From the NCBI RefSeq assembly GCF_029024925.1, contig NZ_CP118962.1, forward strand, positions 1,334,001 through 1,398,000: a stretch of DNA of 64,000 nucleotides, given 5' to 3'. Both the position numbers and the translations under genes were made by a program. The stretch is from Enterococcus faecalis. GTDB taxonomy: Bacteria > Bacillota > Bacilli > Lactobacillales > Enterococcaceae. The notes under the pieces are model-generated. The model did not search any database and was not told where the DNA came from. It saw only the letters and a list, made by a program, of their open reading frames with translations. Shown here one piece after another: positions 47,801 to 55,905 of this stretch (positions are counted from its first letter, which is position 1; each line of letters starts with the position of its first letter).

Positions 47801-49571
47801 AAATACGTTTGATGTGGATGAGACTTTAGAAAAAGAATTTAATTGGTCTCACTATAAACGATTAGGCGCCTATATTAAGCCTTACAAAAAAGCTGTTTTT
47901 AAAACATTATTTGTCATCATATTAGCTAATCTGGCAAGTATGTTAGGCCCTTACTTTACTAAAATTGCGATTGACCAAGTAATTCCACAAAAGAATCTCT
48001 CGTTACTCTTGATACTAGGAGCTATTTTCCTATTTTCCTTGGTAATTATTGGTTGGTGTATGCGTTATCGGATATATGCCATCACAGAAATTGGACAAGA
48101 TATTTTAAAAGATATGCGTTTTTCAATTTTTGAGCATCTACAAAAATTACCATTTTCTTACTTTGACAGTCGGCCGCATGGAAAAATCTTAATTCGGGTG
48201 GTCAATTACATCAATACGTTAAGTGATTTACTAAGTAACGGATTGATCAATTTAATTTCTGATTTATTTAATGTGATTATCACCTTAATTTTCATGTTAT
48301 TTATTGATGTGAAATTAACCTTATACAGTTTACTACTATTGCCTGTGTTGTTCGTGATGGTTCTGTTTATCCAAGGGAAACAACGGAAAGCTTACCAAGA
48401 GCTTAGCAATAAACAATCAAACTTAAATGCCTATATTCATGAAAGTATTTCAGGAATTAAAATTACACAATCTTTTGCACGAGAAGATGAAAATTTCCAG
48501 ATTTTTAACGAGGTAAGCGAAGAATATCGTCAATCCTTTATGAAAGCTGTGCGTGTCCAGTATTTATTATGGCCAGCAGTGCAAAATATATCCGTCATTA
48601 CGACTTGTTTTATCTATTTCGTAGGAATCCGTCAATTAGGTGTGTCCGTTACTACTGGGACGCTAATTGCTTTTATCGGTTATATCAATAACTTTTGGAA
48701 TCCGGTCATCAATATTGGTAACTTCTACAATTCTCTGATTACTGCAACTGCCTATTTGGAAAGGATTTTTGAAACGATGGATGTTGTTCCAGAAATTCAA
48801 GATGCGCCGCATGCTATTGCGTTGCCGCCAATTAAAGGAACCGTCGACTTTCAGCATGTTTATTTCCGTTATGAAGAAGGAAAAAATATTTTGACCGATG
48901 TTAGTTTTCATATTGAGCCAGGACAAACAATCGCCTTGGTTGGGCCAACAGGTGCGGGTAAAACAACAATCATCAATTTGTTAAGTCGTTTTTATGATGT
49001 GAATGAAGGGGCCGTTAAAATTGATGGTTATGATGTTCGCGATGTGACACTCCGTTCGTTAAGGAAACAAATGGGGGTAATGCTTCAAGATACGTTTATT
49101 TTTTCAGGAACAATTATTGAAAACATTCGGTACGGAAATTTAACAGCCACAGAGGAAGAAGTTATCCAAGCCGCAAAAATTGTTCGTGCGCACGACTTTA
49201 TCAAGGATTTAAAAGATGGCTATGAAACAGTTGTGGAAGAGCGGGGTAGTACACTCTCGGCAGGACAACGCCAATTAATTTCATTTGCTCGTGCTTTACT
49301 GGCAGATCCCAAAATTTTAATTTTAGACGAAGCAACCTCCAGTATTGATACAAAAACAGAAGAATTGTTACAAGAAGGACTACAACAACTTCTAAAAGGA
49401 CGGACATCGTTTATTATTGCTCATCGACTTTCTACCATCAAAAATAGCGATAAAATTTTCTATATTGATGGTGGTCGTATTGTGGAAGAAGGATCTCATG
49501 ATCAACTAATGGCAAAACATGCGTTATATCATCATTTATATCAATCGCAATACGACTTATTAAAGAGTTAG
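47793..49571 (+). CDS. Heterodimeric ABC exporter subunit, catalytic half
   Basis: A 592-residue half-transporter with six membrane helices (about 35-320). The nucleotide-binding domain has Walker A GPTGAGKTT, an altered signature LSAGQ, and a complete Walker B ILILDEATS with the catalytic Glu. Together with its partner it forms one active and one degenerate ATP site. GTG 47793 fits the GGAAGG spacing; GTG 47784 is too close. A terminator follows. Drug export is inferred from family. Confidence 0.92.
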   Translation: MARNTFDVDETLEKEFNWSHYKRLGAYIKPYKKAVFKTLFVIILANLASMLGPYFTKIAIDQVIPQKNLSLLLILGAIFLFSLVIIGWCMRYRIYAITEIGQDILKDMRFSIFEHLQKLPFSYFDSRPHGKILIRVVNYINTLSDLLSNGLINLISDLFNVIITLIFMLFIDVKLTLYSLLLLPVLFVMVLFIQGKQRKAYQELSNKQSNLNAYIHESISGIKITQSFAREDENFQIFNEVSEEYRQSFMKAVRVQYLLWPAVQNISVITTCFIYFVGIRQLGVSVTTGTLIAFIGYINNFWNPVINIGNFYNSLITATAYLERIFETMDVVPEIQDAPHAIALPPIKGTVDFQHVYFRYEEGKNILTDVSFHIEPGQTIALVGPTGAGKTTIINLLSRFYDVNEGAVKIDGYDVRDVTLRSLRKQMGVMLQDTFIFSGTIIENIRYGNLTATEEEVIQAAKIVRAHDFIKDLKDGYETVVEERGSTLSAGQRQLISFARALLADPKILILDEATSSIDTKTEELLQEGLQQLLKGRTSFIIAHRLSTIKNSDKIFYIDGGRIVEEGSHDQLMAKHALYHHLYQSQYDLLKS

Positions 49572-49579
49572 ATGATAAA

Positions 49580-49616
49580 ACAGAGAAAATTATTAGTTGA
49601 ATCTTTCTCTGTTTTT
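49580..49616 (+). terminator. Intrinsic terminator after the ABC pair
   Basis: ACAGAGAAA pairs with TTTCTCTGT across a 15-nt loop, then Ts. Confidence 0.75.
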
Positions 49617-49659
49617 CTGTATCGTAACCTTAACAAAGGAAAAAATGATGAGGTGCCAA

Positions 49660-50085
49660 ATGAATCGGAATTTTGAAGTAGAATTAACAACATTATGTAT
49701 GATTAGAAATCAGAAAAATGAAATCCTTGTGCAAGAACGACAAAAAAAGGATTGGCCTGGTTGGACGTTTCCTGGCGGACATGTTGAAAAAAACGAGGGC
49801 ATGGAAACAGCCATGGTTCGCGAACTCCTTGAAGAAACAGGATTAGTGCTGAAGCCACAATTAGTAGGTGTTGCAGAATGGCTGAATGATTGTTCAGGTG
49901 CGCGGGAATTAGCCACATTATTCATTGCAGAAACAGCGGATGAACTACCAGAAGAAACGGAACAACCCTTGTTTTGGGTCACTGAAAAAGAATTGCGAGA
50001 AGGTCCTTTAGCTGGCAGTTTAGCAGAACTTTTCCCAGTATTTTTTGGCGAAAAGCAATTTTATTTTAAAAATAATACAGCTTAA
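49660..50085 (+). CDS. Nudix hydrolase, MutT/8-oxo-dGTPase-like
   Basis: About 141 residues from ATG 49660. The Nudix box is complete: GGHVEKNEGMETAMVRELLEETG (about 39-61), with REXXEE. DWPGWTFPGGH upstream is typical of MutT-like proteins that clean oxidised nucleotides, but the substrate is not proven. In-frame ATGs at 49645 and 49648 behind AAAGGA could add four or five residues, so the N-terminus is uncertain. Confidence 0.85.
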   Translation: MNRNFEVELTTLCMIRNQKNEILVQERQKKDWPGWTFPGGHVEKNEGMETAMVRELLEETGLVLKPQLVGVAEWLNDCSGARELATLFIAETADELPEETEQPLFWVTEKELREGPLAGSLAELFPVFFGEKQFYFKNNTA

Positions 50086-50224
50086 TGATTCAAACCTAAA
50101 AGATTAAATCAATCCCACTTATTAAAAGAGAGGAAATCTAAAATTAAACATTGCTATTTATAAGCAATGTTTGCTATTCTTAATAAAAGGGAATTAATTT
50201 TTTATATAATGAGGGGGAAAAAGT

Positions 50225-51235
50225 GTGTTAAAAAGAAAAGTGGGGATTGTCGCAGGCGTTTTCTGTTCAGCTTTGTTACTGACAGGTTGTGGCAAAAGTG
50301 CGAAAGATGAGTTCATTCAAGGGATTGGCAATCAAAACGCACAAGAATCTGGGGTTTGGGATTTCTCTATGTCAATTAGTGACATGAAATTTTCACAAGA
50401 AGATAGTGCACAAACGAATCCTATGATTGGGATGCTCATCACGCAAATCAAAGACGCATCGCTTTCTGGGAAGATTCAAGTAGATGCCAAAAAAGAAAAA
50501 GCATTCAACTTAGAGATGAAATTAAAAGCGATGGGAATGGATGTACCGATTTCATTGGTTGGATCAGTAGATAACGAAGGCAAAGAGCCAAAACTCTATT
50601 TAGCAACAGATATGATGGAATATATTGTCGCTGTCGCAGACTCAATGACTGACGGTGCTATCGATAGTTCTCAGTTAGATACAGAAAAACTAAAAGGAAA
50701 ATACATTGATCTTTTAGCCATGAACGAGGAAAGTACGAAAGAATGGCAAGATACAATCAAAGAGTATCAAGAATCGGAAAAAGAACGAAAACAGTCTGCT
50801 AAGGAATACAAAGAGTTTTTAGAAGGATTAGACAAGGATACGTTCGAGAAAAAAGGGGATACCATTACCCATACGTTTACAAAAAAAGAATTACAAAAGT
50901 TAATCAAAATTACGACAGAAACATCTGAAAAAGGTAAAGAACAAGATCCTTTCGAAAAAATCAAAGATGTTTCTGCCAAAGTTTCTGTTAATACAAAAGA
51001 AAATAAAACAAATATGTTGATTAATGTGAAACCGCAGCAAGACAAGAACGTTGACATGGGACTTGAATCATTATCTAGTAAAATTAGCATTACACAAAAA
51101 GCCAAAAAAGCGACGATTTCAATGCCTAAGAAAGAAAATATTTTATCAGAACAAGAAGTTGAAAAAATATTTTCCGATAGCACCTCTATGACAGGTCTAT
51201 CGACTGAAGACACGACTGTTGCGATCAATCAATAA
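50225..51235 (+). CDS. Putative lipoprotein of unknown function
   Basis: A 336-residue exported protein. The N-terminal signal MLKRKVGIVAGVFCSALLLTGC ends in a lipobox LLTGC with Cys at residue 22, so it should be lipid-anchored outside the membrane. The rest is Lys/Glu-rich with beta-forming stretches and a charged helical insert (about 178-205, EWQDTIKEYQESEKERKQSAKEYKE region). It may belong to the DUF6612/LppX-like group; this is a guess. GTG start after GAGGGGG. Confidence 0.75.
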   Translation: MLKRKVGIVAGVFCSALLLTGCGKSAKDEFIQGIGNQNAQESGVWDFSMSISDMKFSQEDSAQTNPMIGMLITQIKDASLSGKIQVDAKKEKAFNLEMKLKAMGMDVPISLVGSVDNEGKEPKLYLATDMMEYIVAVADSMTDGAIDSSQLDTEKLKGKYIDLLAMNEESTKEWQDTIKEYQESEKERKQSAKEYKEFLEGLDKDTFEKKGDTITHTFTKKELQKLIKITTETSEKGKEQDPFEKIKDVSAKVSVNTKENKTNMLINVKPQQDKNVDMGLESLSSKISITQKAKKATISMPKKENILSEQEVEKIFSDSTSMTGLSTEDTTVAINQ

Positions 51236-51277
51236 CGCTGAATGACCAATAAAAACGGTCCCTCAAAAAAAGTAACG

Positions 51278-51313
51278 AAAGACCTAGCATGATTGGGATG
51301 CTAGGTCTTTTTT
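51278..51313 (+). terminator. Intrinsic terminator after the lipoprotein gene
   Basis: A perfect 13-bp stem AAAGACCTAGCAT/ATGCTAGGTCTTT, 7-nt loop and a T run. Confidence 0.93.
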
Positions 51314-51476
51314 GAATAAAAAAACAGCATTTTAGTTTTCTTTGAATTGTTGGTTGTTATTTTAGATGGTGTAAACAGTTTAAAATTAATACATTTGTTT
51401 TTGATTTAAATTCTACTGCTATTTTTAATCATTCTATTAAATAACAAATGTTTTCGAGTGTTTTTAAGCATTATTT

Positions 51477-51504
51477 TTGTTATGCAGAGTGGTTTTTTTA
51501 TACA
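51477..51504 (+). promoter_or_regulatory. Possible katA promoter
   Basis: TTGTTA (51477-51482) and TATACA (51499-51504), 16 bp apart. The remainder of 51314-51476 is AT-rich without visible features. No convincing Per box. Confidence 0.35.
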
Positions 51505-51537
51505 ATGAGTATAATTTTAGATGAAGGAGTGTTTTAG

Positions 51538-52973
51538 GTGAAAAATCAACATTTAACTACGTCACAAGGAAGTCCAGTTGGCGATAATCAAAATTCGCTA
51601 ACTGCAGGAGAATTTGGACCTGTCCTAATCCAAGACGTTCATTTATTAGAAAAATTAGCTCATTTTAATCGTGAGCGCGTACCAGAACGGGTTGTTCATG
51701 CCAAAGGTGCTGGTGCTCATGGTGTTTTCAAGGTGAGTTAATCAATGGCACAATATATAAAGCCGATTTTTTATCTGAAGTTGGCAAAGAAACACCTTTA
51801 TTCGCTCGTTTTTCAACTGTAGCTGGAGAGTTAGGTTCATCAGATACATTGCGTGATCCTCGCGGTTTTGCGCTTAAATTCTATACAGACGAAGGAAATT
51901 ACGACTTAGTTGGCAATAATACGCCCATTTTTTTCATTCGTGATGCAATTAAGTTTCCAGATTTTATTCATAGCCAAAAAAGAAATCCACGGACGCATTT
52001 GAAAAGTCCAGAAGCTGTTTGGGATTTTTGGTCTCATTCACCTGAAAGCCTTCATCAAGTAACAATTTTAATGAGTGATCGTGGCATTCCGTTGTCGTTC
52101 CGTCATATGCATGGTTTTGGTAGCCATACATTCAAATGGGTCAATGCTGCTGGAGAAGTATTTTTTGTTAAATATCACTTCAAGACGAATCAAGGAATCA
52201 AAAATCTAGAGAGTCAATTAGCAGAAGAAATTGCTGGGAAAAATCCCGATTTCCATATTGAAGATTTGCATAATGCAATTGAAAATCAAGAATTTCCTTC
52301 TTGGACATTATCTGTGCAAATTATCCCGTATGCAGATGCGTTAACAATGAAAGAAACTCTTTTTGATGTAACAAAAACGGTTTCTCAAAAAGAGTATCCG
52401 CTGATTGAAGTTGGCACGATGACTTTAAATAGAAATCCAGAGAATTATTTTGCAGAGGTTGAACAAGTAACCTTTTCACCAGGGAATTTCGTTCCTGGTA
52501 TTGAAGCTTCTCCAGATAAATTATTGCAAGGACGTTTGTTCGCTTATGGGGATGCACATCGTCATCGTGTGGGCGCTAATAGTCACCAATTGCCGATCAA
52601 CCAAGCAAAAGCGCCTGTAAATAACTACCAAAAAGACGGCAATATGCGTTTTAACAATGGCAATAGCGAAATTAATTACGAACCAAATAGTTATACTGAA
52701 ACACCAAAAGAAGATCCTAAGGCGAAAATTAGTTCCTTTGAAGTTGAAGGAAATGTTGGTAATTATAGCTATAATCAAGATCACTTTACACAAGCAAACG
52801 CTTTGTATAATTTGCTGCCAAGCGAAGAAAAAGAAAACTTAATTAACAATATAGCGGCATCTTTAGGTCAAGTGAAAAATCAAGAAATCATCGCGCGTCA
52901 AATTGATTTGTTCACTAGAGTAAATCCAGAATATGGAGCACGTGTCGCACAAGCCATCAAGCAACAAGCATAA
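51538..52973 (+). pseudogene. katA: Heme catalase, disrupted by a nonsense codon and a frameshift
   Basis: The gene would encode about 478 residues of a clade 3 monofunctional catalase. The N-terminal part carries the catalytic His region ([12 protein letters not shown]); the C-terminal part carries [10 protein letters not shown] with the distal Asn and [13 protein letters not shown] with the heme-ligand Tyr. Codon 68 is TAA (51739-51741), where relatives have a variable residue. About 20 nt later, one base is missing from the lysine codon of the conserved YTKADF motif (51757-51764), so the rest is in another frame. The only plausible restart is TTG 51849, without the catalytic His. No functional catalase is expected. 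Confidence 0.85.
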
Positions 52974-52990
52974 TTTATATCACGTACGTG

Positions 52991-53033
52991 ACAAAACCAG
53001 TCTAGATAAACTAAAGACTGGTTTTGTTTGCTT
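52991..53033 (+). terminator. Intrinsic terminator after katA
   Basis: A 13-bp stem ACAAAACCAGTCT/AGACTGGTTTTGT, 11-nt loop, moderately T-rich tail. Confidence 0.8.
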
Positions 53034-53137
53034 TTCAATGCTTTTTACTCTACTTTGTATAATGTATATTATGTAAACTATAATAAAATAAAAAACTTTA
53101 GACGATAAATTGCACTTCTCTTTCGACTAATTAATTT

Positions 53138-53178
53138 ACCCAACTAACCTTACAAGTTGTTTGCTAAGCTAGTTGGGT
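53138..53178 (-). terminator. Possible terminator of the photolyase gene
   Basis: ACCCAACTA and TAGTTGGGT form a 9-bp stem just past the photolyase stop. On the minus strand the 3' side is only mildly T-rich, so termination strength is doubtful. Confidence 0.4.
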
Positions 53179-53185
53179 TTACTGT

Positions 53186-54619
53186 TTATTGAAACGTTGG
53201 ATTGTTCATTTCTTGATGAATTTCTTTGCTCGCTTCATATAGAAACAATGTTTGTTTTTTACTTGATGCATAATCGACAATGGGTTTTGGATAATTTTCT
53301 CCTAAATGTACATGATATTGCGTTTGTAAGGCTTCGTTCATTAGATTTGGTTGATGAATATACTTTTGTGGCACTTGCTTAAGTTCTGGAACATATTTTT
53401 TGATGAACTGGCCGTCATTATCAAATTTTTTTGACTGGATAATTGGATTAAAAATCCGAAAATACGGGACAGCGTCCGTTCCTGTTGAAGCAGCCCATTG
53501 CCAGCCACCGATATTATTGGCAGCATCATAGTCAATCAACATTTTTTGAAAGTATTTTTCACCCCAACGCCAATCGATGTGTAAATTTTTAACTAAAAAA
53601 GAGGCAGTAATCATTCTTAAGCGATTGTGCATCCAACCAGTTTGATTCAGTTGTCGCATTGCGGCATCAATTATAGGGTACCCCGTCTCCCCTTTTTGCC
53701 ACTTGACAAACATTTCTGGGTCATTTATCCATTGAATATAACGAAATTTTTCTTGAATAGCTTCCTCTTTTTGTTGTGGAAACGCACTATAGATCATATT
53801 GTAAAAGTCGCGCCAAGCTAATTCTTTTTTGAAGGTTTCTTTACTTAAGCTAGAAGGCACAGATGCAAGCTCTTGCCAAATGGTGCGAATCGAAAGTTCT
53901 CCCGTTCTTAAAAAAGTAGACAGATGACTCGTTTGATCCTGATAAGGAAAATCACGCTTATTTTCATAGGATTGAAGTTTTTGATCAATAAAAGTATTTA
54001 AGCGCCTTCTGGCTGTTTCTTCGCCGACACTATAGTGTGTTAAAGGAATCCTCGCAATCTGTTCACGATAAGCTGCTTCCTCTTCTGGAAAAAGACACGC
54101 ACTAAAAATTTTTTCAGCTGTATAGGAAACAGGAATCGGTGTTTCTTTAGGCGCCTCTTTCCATTTATTGTAATAGGGCGTAAACACTTGGTACTTGCTG
54201 CCATCGTTCTTCTTAATTTCTTCAGAGCCATGCAAATAGGCATCTTGAAAAGAGAAAGACTGAATATTATTTTCTTCAAAAAAGCGCATAGCTTGCTGGT
54301 CCCGCTTTGCCCCAAAGCCACAAGTATCTTCATTAAAATAAATGGCCTGCCAATCGGGTAATTTGCGTTTCAAACGTGAAAATAAATCTAATGGTTCGCC
54401 GACCATGATTTGTAAATGTGCCTCTTGATCGATTCGTTCTTTAAGCGAGGCTAAACTTGCAAAAAAAGCGTTATGATTAGCACTTTCTTGAATAAATTGT
54501 TGAGGATTCATTTGGAATAATAAAATCAATTCATCAGCTGCAGAATTTTGTAACGCGTGTGCTAATGCTTTATTATCCTGTAATCGTAAATCACGTCTAA
54601 ACCACATTACTCTTTTCAT
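53186..54619 (-). CDS. phrB: Deoxyribodipyrimidine photolyase
   Basis: A light-driven repair enzyme for UV-induced cyclobutane dimers. The 477-residue protein has the N-terminal antenna-binding domain starting MKRVMWFRRDLRLQDNKALAHAL. The C-terminal FAD domain shows KELAWRDFYNMI, WQKGETGYPIIDAAMRQLNQTGWMHNRLRM (shown by its TGxPxxDAxMRxL core), and DxDxANNxGxWQW (DYDAANNIGGWQWAASTGTD). These are photolyase rather than cryptochrome-DASH features. RBS AGGAGG upstream of ATG. It converges on the broken catalase gene. Confidence 0.95.
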   Translation of the reverse strand: MKRVMWFRRDLRLQDNKALAHALQNSAADELILLFQMNPQQFIQESANHNAFFASLASLKERIDQEAHLQIMVGEPLDLFSRLKRKLPDWQAIYFNEDTCGFGAKRDQQAMRFFEENNIQSFSFQDAYLHGSEEIKKNDGSKYQVFTPYYNKWKEAPKETPIPVSYTAEKIFSACLFPEEEAAYREQIARIPLTHYSVGEETARRRLNTFIDQKLQSYENKRDFPYQDQTSHLSTFLRTGELSIRTIWQELASVPSSLSKETFKKELAWRDFYNMIYSAFPQQKEEAIQEKFRYIQWINDPEMFVKWQKGETGYPIIDAAMRQLNQTGWMHNRLRMITASFLVKNLHIDWRWGEKYFQKMLIDYDAANNIGGWQWAASTGTDAVPYFRIFNPIIQSKKFDNDGQFIKKYVPELKQVPQKYIHQPNLMNEALQTQYHVHLGENYPKPIVDYASSKKQTLFLYEASKEIHQEMNNPTFQ

Positions 54620-54700
54620 TTTTAAATCCTCCTAAATACTTCGTCTTGCTTATCGTAACCGTGACTGCTGATTTTTAAAAGCAACTTGCCTAGACTTTTC

Positions 54701-54744
54701 AAAAAGCCGATAAAAACTGGGTTTTCAGCTTTTATCGGCTTTTT
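54701..54744. terminator. Intrinsic terminator of the RRNPP-like regulator gene
   Basis: A perfect 15-bp stem AAAAAGCCGATAAAA/TTTTATCGGCTTTTT with a 14-nt loop. It ends the regulator transcript on the minus strand and isolates it from phrB. Confidence 0.9.
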
Positions 54745-54751
54745 GATTAAA

Positions 54752-55597
54752 TTAATAGGAAATATTAAAAGCTTTCATATCTTTCTCAATATATTGTAGG
54801 ACTTCTGTATTGCCAAAAAATTGTGTAAAATAATAGGCTTGACGATAGTCATCGGCTGTGTCTTCCCCGAGCATTTGTTTATTAAAGGCTTTTTCATATA
54901 AAAGATAATCTAGCAAATAAATGGAGTGTTTGTCACGACAAATCTGAATCCCTTTTTCGCTTAAAATGACACTTTTTTGGTAATCTTTTATTTCCGAGTA
55001 GAATTTAGCAGAATTATAATAAATTCTACAACGCTCCAAAGAACATTCTAATTTAAATTGTTCCAATTCTTGTAATGATTTTTCGTAATACACTTGCGCT
55101 TTTCTCATATCTTTTTCCAGTTCGTATAGCGTACCTAGCGCATTCAGGCTTAAAATGTTGTAAATATTGACTTTACGGTCAATTTCCGCGCCCCGGTATA
55201 GGTAAAACAAGGCCTCTGCTTTATCTTTTTTTCCTAATAAACAAGTAATTCCCTTATAATATAACAATTTAGTCGTTAGTTCATTATTAGATAAGATAAG
55301 ACCTTCAGGCACTTCTTGTAATAATTTGTAGGCCTCTAAGTGAAATAACCGTAAAGATAAATCCTCGACTTTGTTTAGTAGATTTTCAATTTTCTTTTCT
55401 TCAGAAATCATCATACATTCTTCTACTTCTAAATCTAATCGGAGGCAAATAGATGAGAAAATATCTAAACTGTCACATAGATTACGGTTTTCAATATTAC
55501 TAATTGTTGCTTGCGTACAGATGCCGTTAGCCAGCTCTGATTGTGTGATTTTTTTAAGTTTTCTCGCTTGTTTTATTTTGTCTCCTGCTACCTTCAC
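54752..55597 (-). CDS. PlcR-like RRNPP regulator (XRE helix-turn-helix plus TPR)
   Basis: About 281 residues. The XRE DNA-binding domain is residues 1-60 (IKQARKLKKITQSELANG, then CTQATISNIENRNL). Residues 75-281 are helical TPR-type repeats (LSLNALGTLYELEKDMRKAQVYYEKSL; YYNSAKFYSEIKDYQKSVILSEKG). This is the architecture of PlcR/PrgX/Rgg receptors that bind imported signalling peptides. GTG 55597 is chosen because a GGAGG lies 7 nt away; an in-frame ATG at 55633 has no RBS. A 20-codon gene is divergently placed 81 bp away. The ligand and targets are inference. Confidence 0.8.
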   Translation of the reverse strand: MKVAGDKIKQARKLKKITQSELANGICTQATISNIENRNLCDSLDIFSSICLRLDLEVEECMMISEEKKIENLLNKVEDLSLRLFHLEAYKLLQEVPEGLILSNNELTTKLLYYKGITCLLGKKDKAEALFYLYRGAEIDRKVNIYNILSLNALGTLYELEKDMRKAQVYYEKSLQELEQFKLECSLERCRIYYNSAKFYSEIKDYQKSVILSEKGIQICRDKHSIYLLDYLLYEKAFNKQMLGEDTADDYRQAYYFTQFFGNTEVLQYIEKDMKAFNISY

Positions 55598-55620
55598 GAA
55601 CAGACCTCCACTTGTATTAT

Positions 55621-55660
55621 TATGTAAATTCATTAAAAAATGTTATACTTTGATTATCAA
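55621..55660 (+). promoter_or_regulatory. Promoter and candidate operators of the micro-peptide gene
   Basis: -10 TATACT (55644-55649) with a poor -35 TATGTA at 17 bp (55621-55626), which suggests activator dependence. ATGTAAATTCAT (55622-55633) overlaps the -35 and has the ATG...CAT symmetry of a PlcR-type box. A perfect 11-bp palindrome TTGATTATCAA (55650-55660) lies just after the -10. Confidence 0.5.
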
Positions 55661-55678
55661 TTAAAGGAGGTACATGCT

Positions 55679-55741
55679 ATGTTTGATTTACTTGCATTAT
55701 TGACTGGAACATCAACTTATGGCAACGTTCCCCATGTTTAA
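55679..55741 (+). CDS. 20-residue micro-peptide facing the RRNPP-like regulator
   Basis: The ORF encodes MFDLLALLTGTSTYGNVPHV. The ATG is 8 nt from a strong AAAGGAGG (55663-55670); the stop TAA is followed after 10 nt by an intrinsic terminator, so it forms a monocistronic message of about 130 nt. A hydrophobic N-terminal half (FDLLALL) precedes a polar C-terminus ending YGNVPHV. There is no basic residue at the N-terminus, so no classical signal peptide. The setting makes it a candidate signalling-peptide precursor. Too short for normal gene callers. Confidence 0.65.
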   Translation: MFDLLALLTGTSTYGNVPHV

Positions 55742-55751
55742 TTAGTCAATG

Positions 55752-55790
55752 CGTGTCAAGTATGGTCTTCCATACTTGGCATGTTTCCTT
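55752..55790 (+). terminator. Intrinsic terminator of the micro-peptide gene
   Basis: CGTGTCAAGTATGG pairs with CCATACTTGGCATG (14 bp with two G-U) around a 4-nt loop, then TTTCCTTT. Its position right after a 20-codon ORF supports that ORF being a gene. Confidence 0.82.
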
Positions 55791-55860
55791 TAAAACTGAC
55801 TCAATCATACTACAAACGGATAGACAAATACAACCGAAAATCATTGGTTTTTTATTAAGA

Positions 55861-55903
55861 AAAAGAACAGCAAGAAGTAGTTATCACTTCTTGCTGTTCT
55901 TTT
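55861..55903. terminator. Bidirectional intrinsic terminator
   Basis: A perfect 18-bp stem AAAAGAACAGCAAGAAGT with its complement around a 7-nt loop, with T-rich tails on both strands. Ends the PTS permease gene. Confidence 0.9.
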
Positions 55904-55905
55904 GT

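Noticed and set aside
52657-52842. A short open frame inside the catalase region
   Set aside because: Out-of-frame shadow of the catalase coding sequence without RBS.
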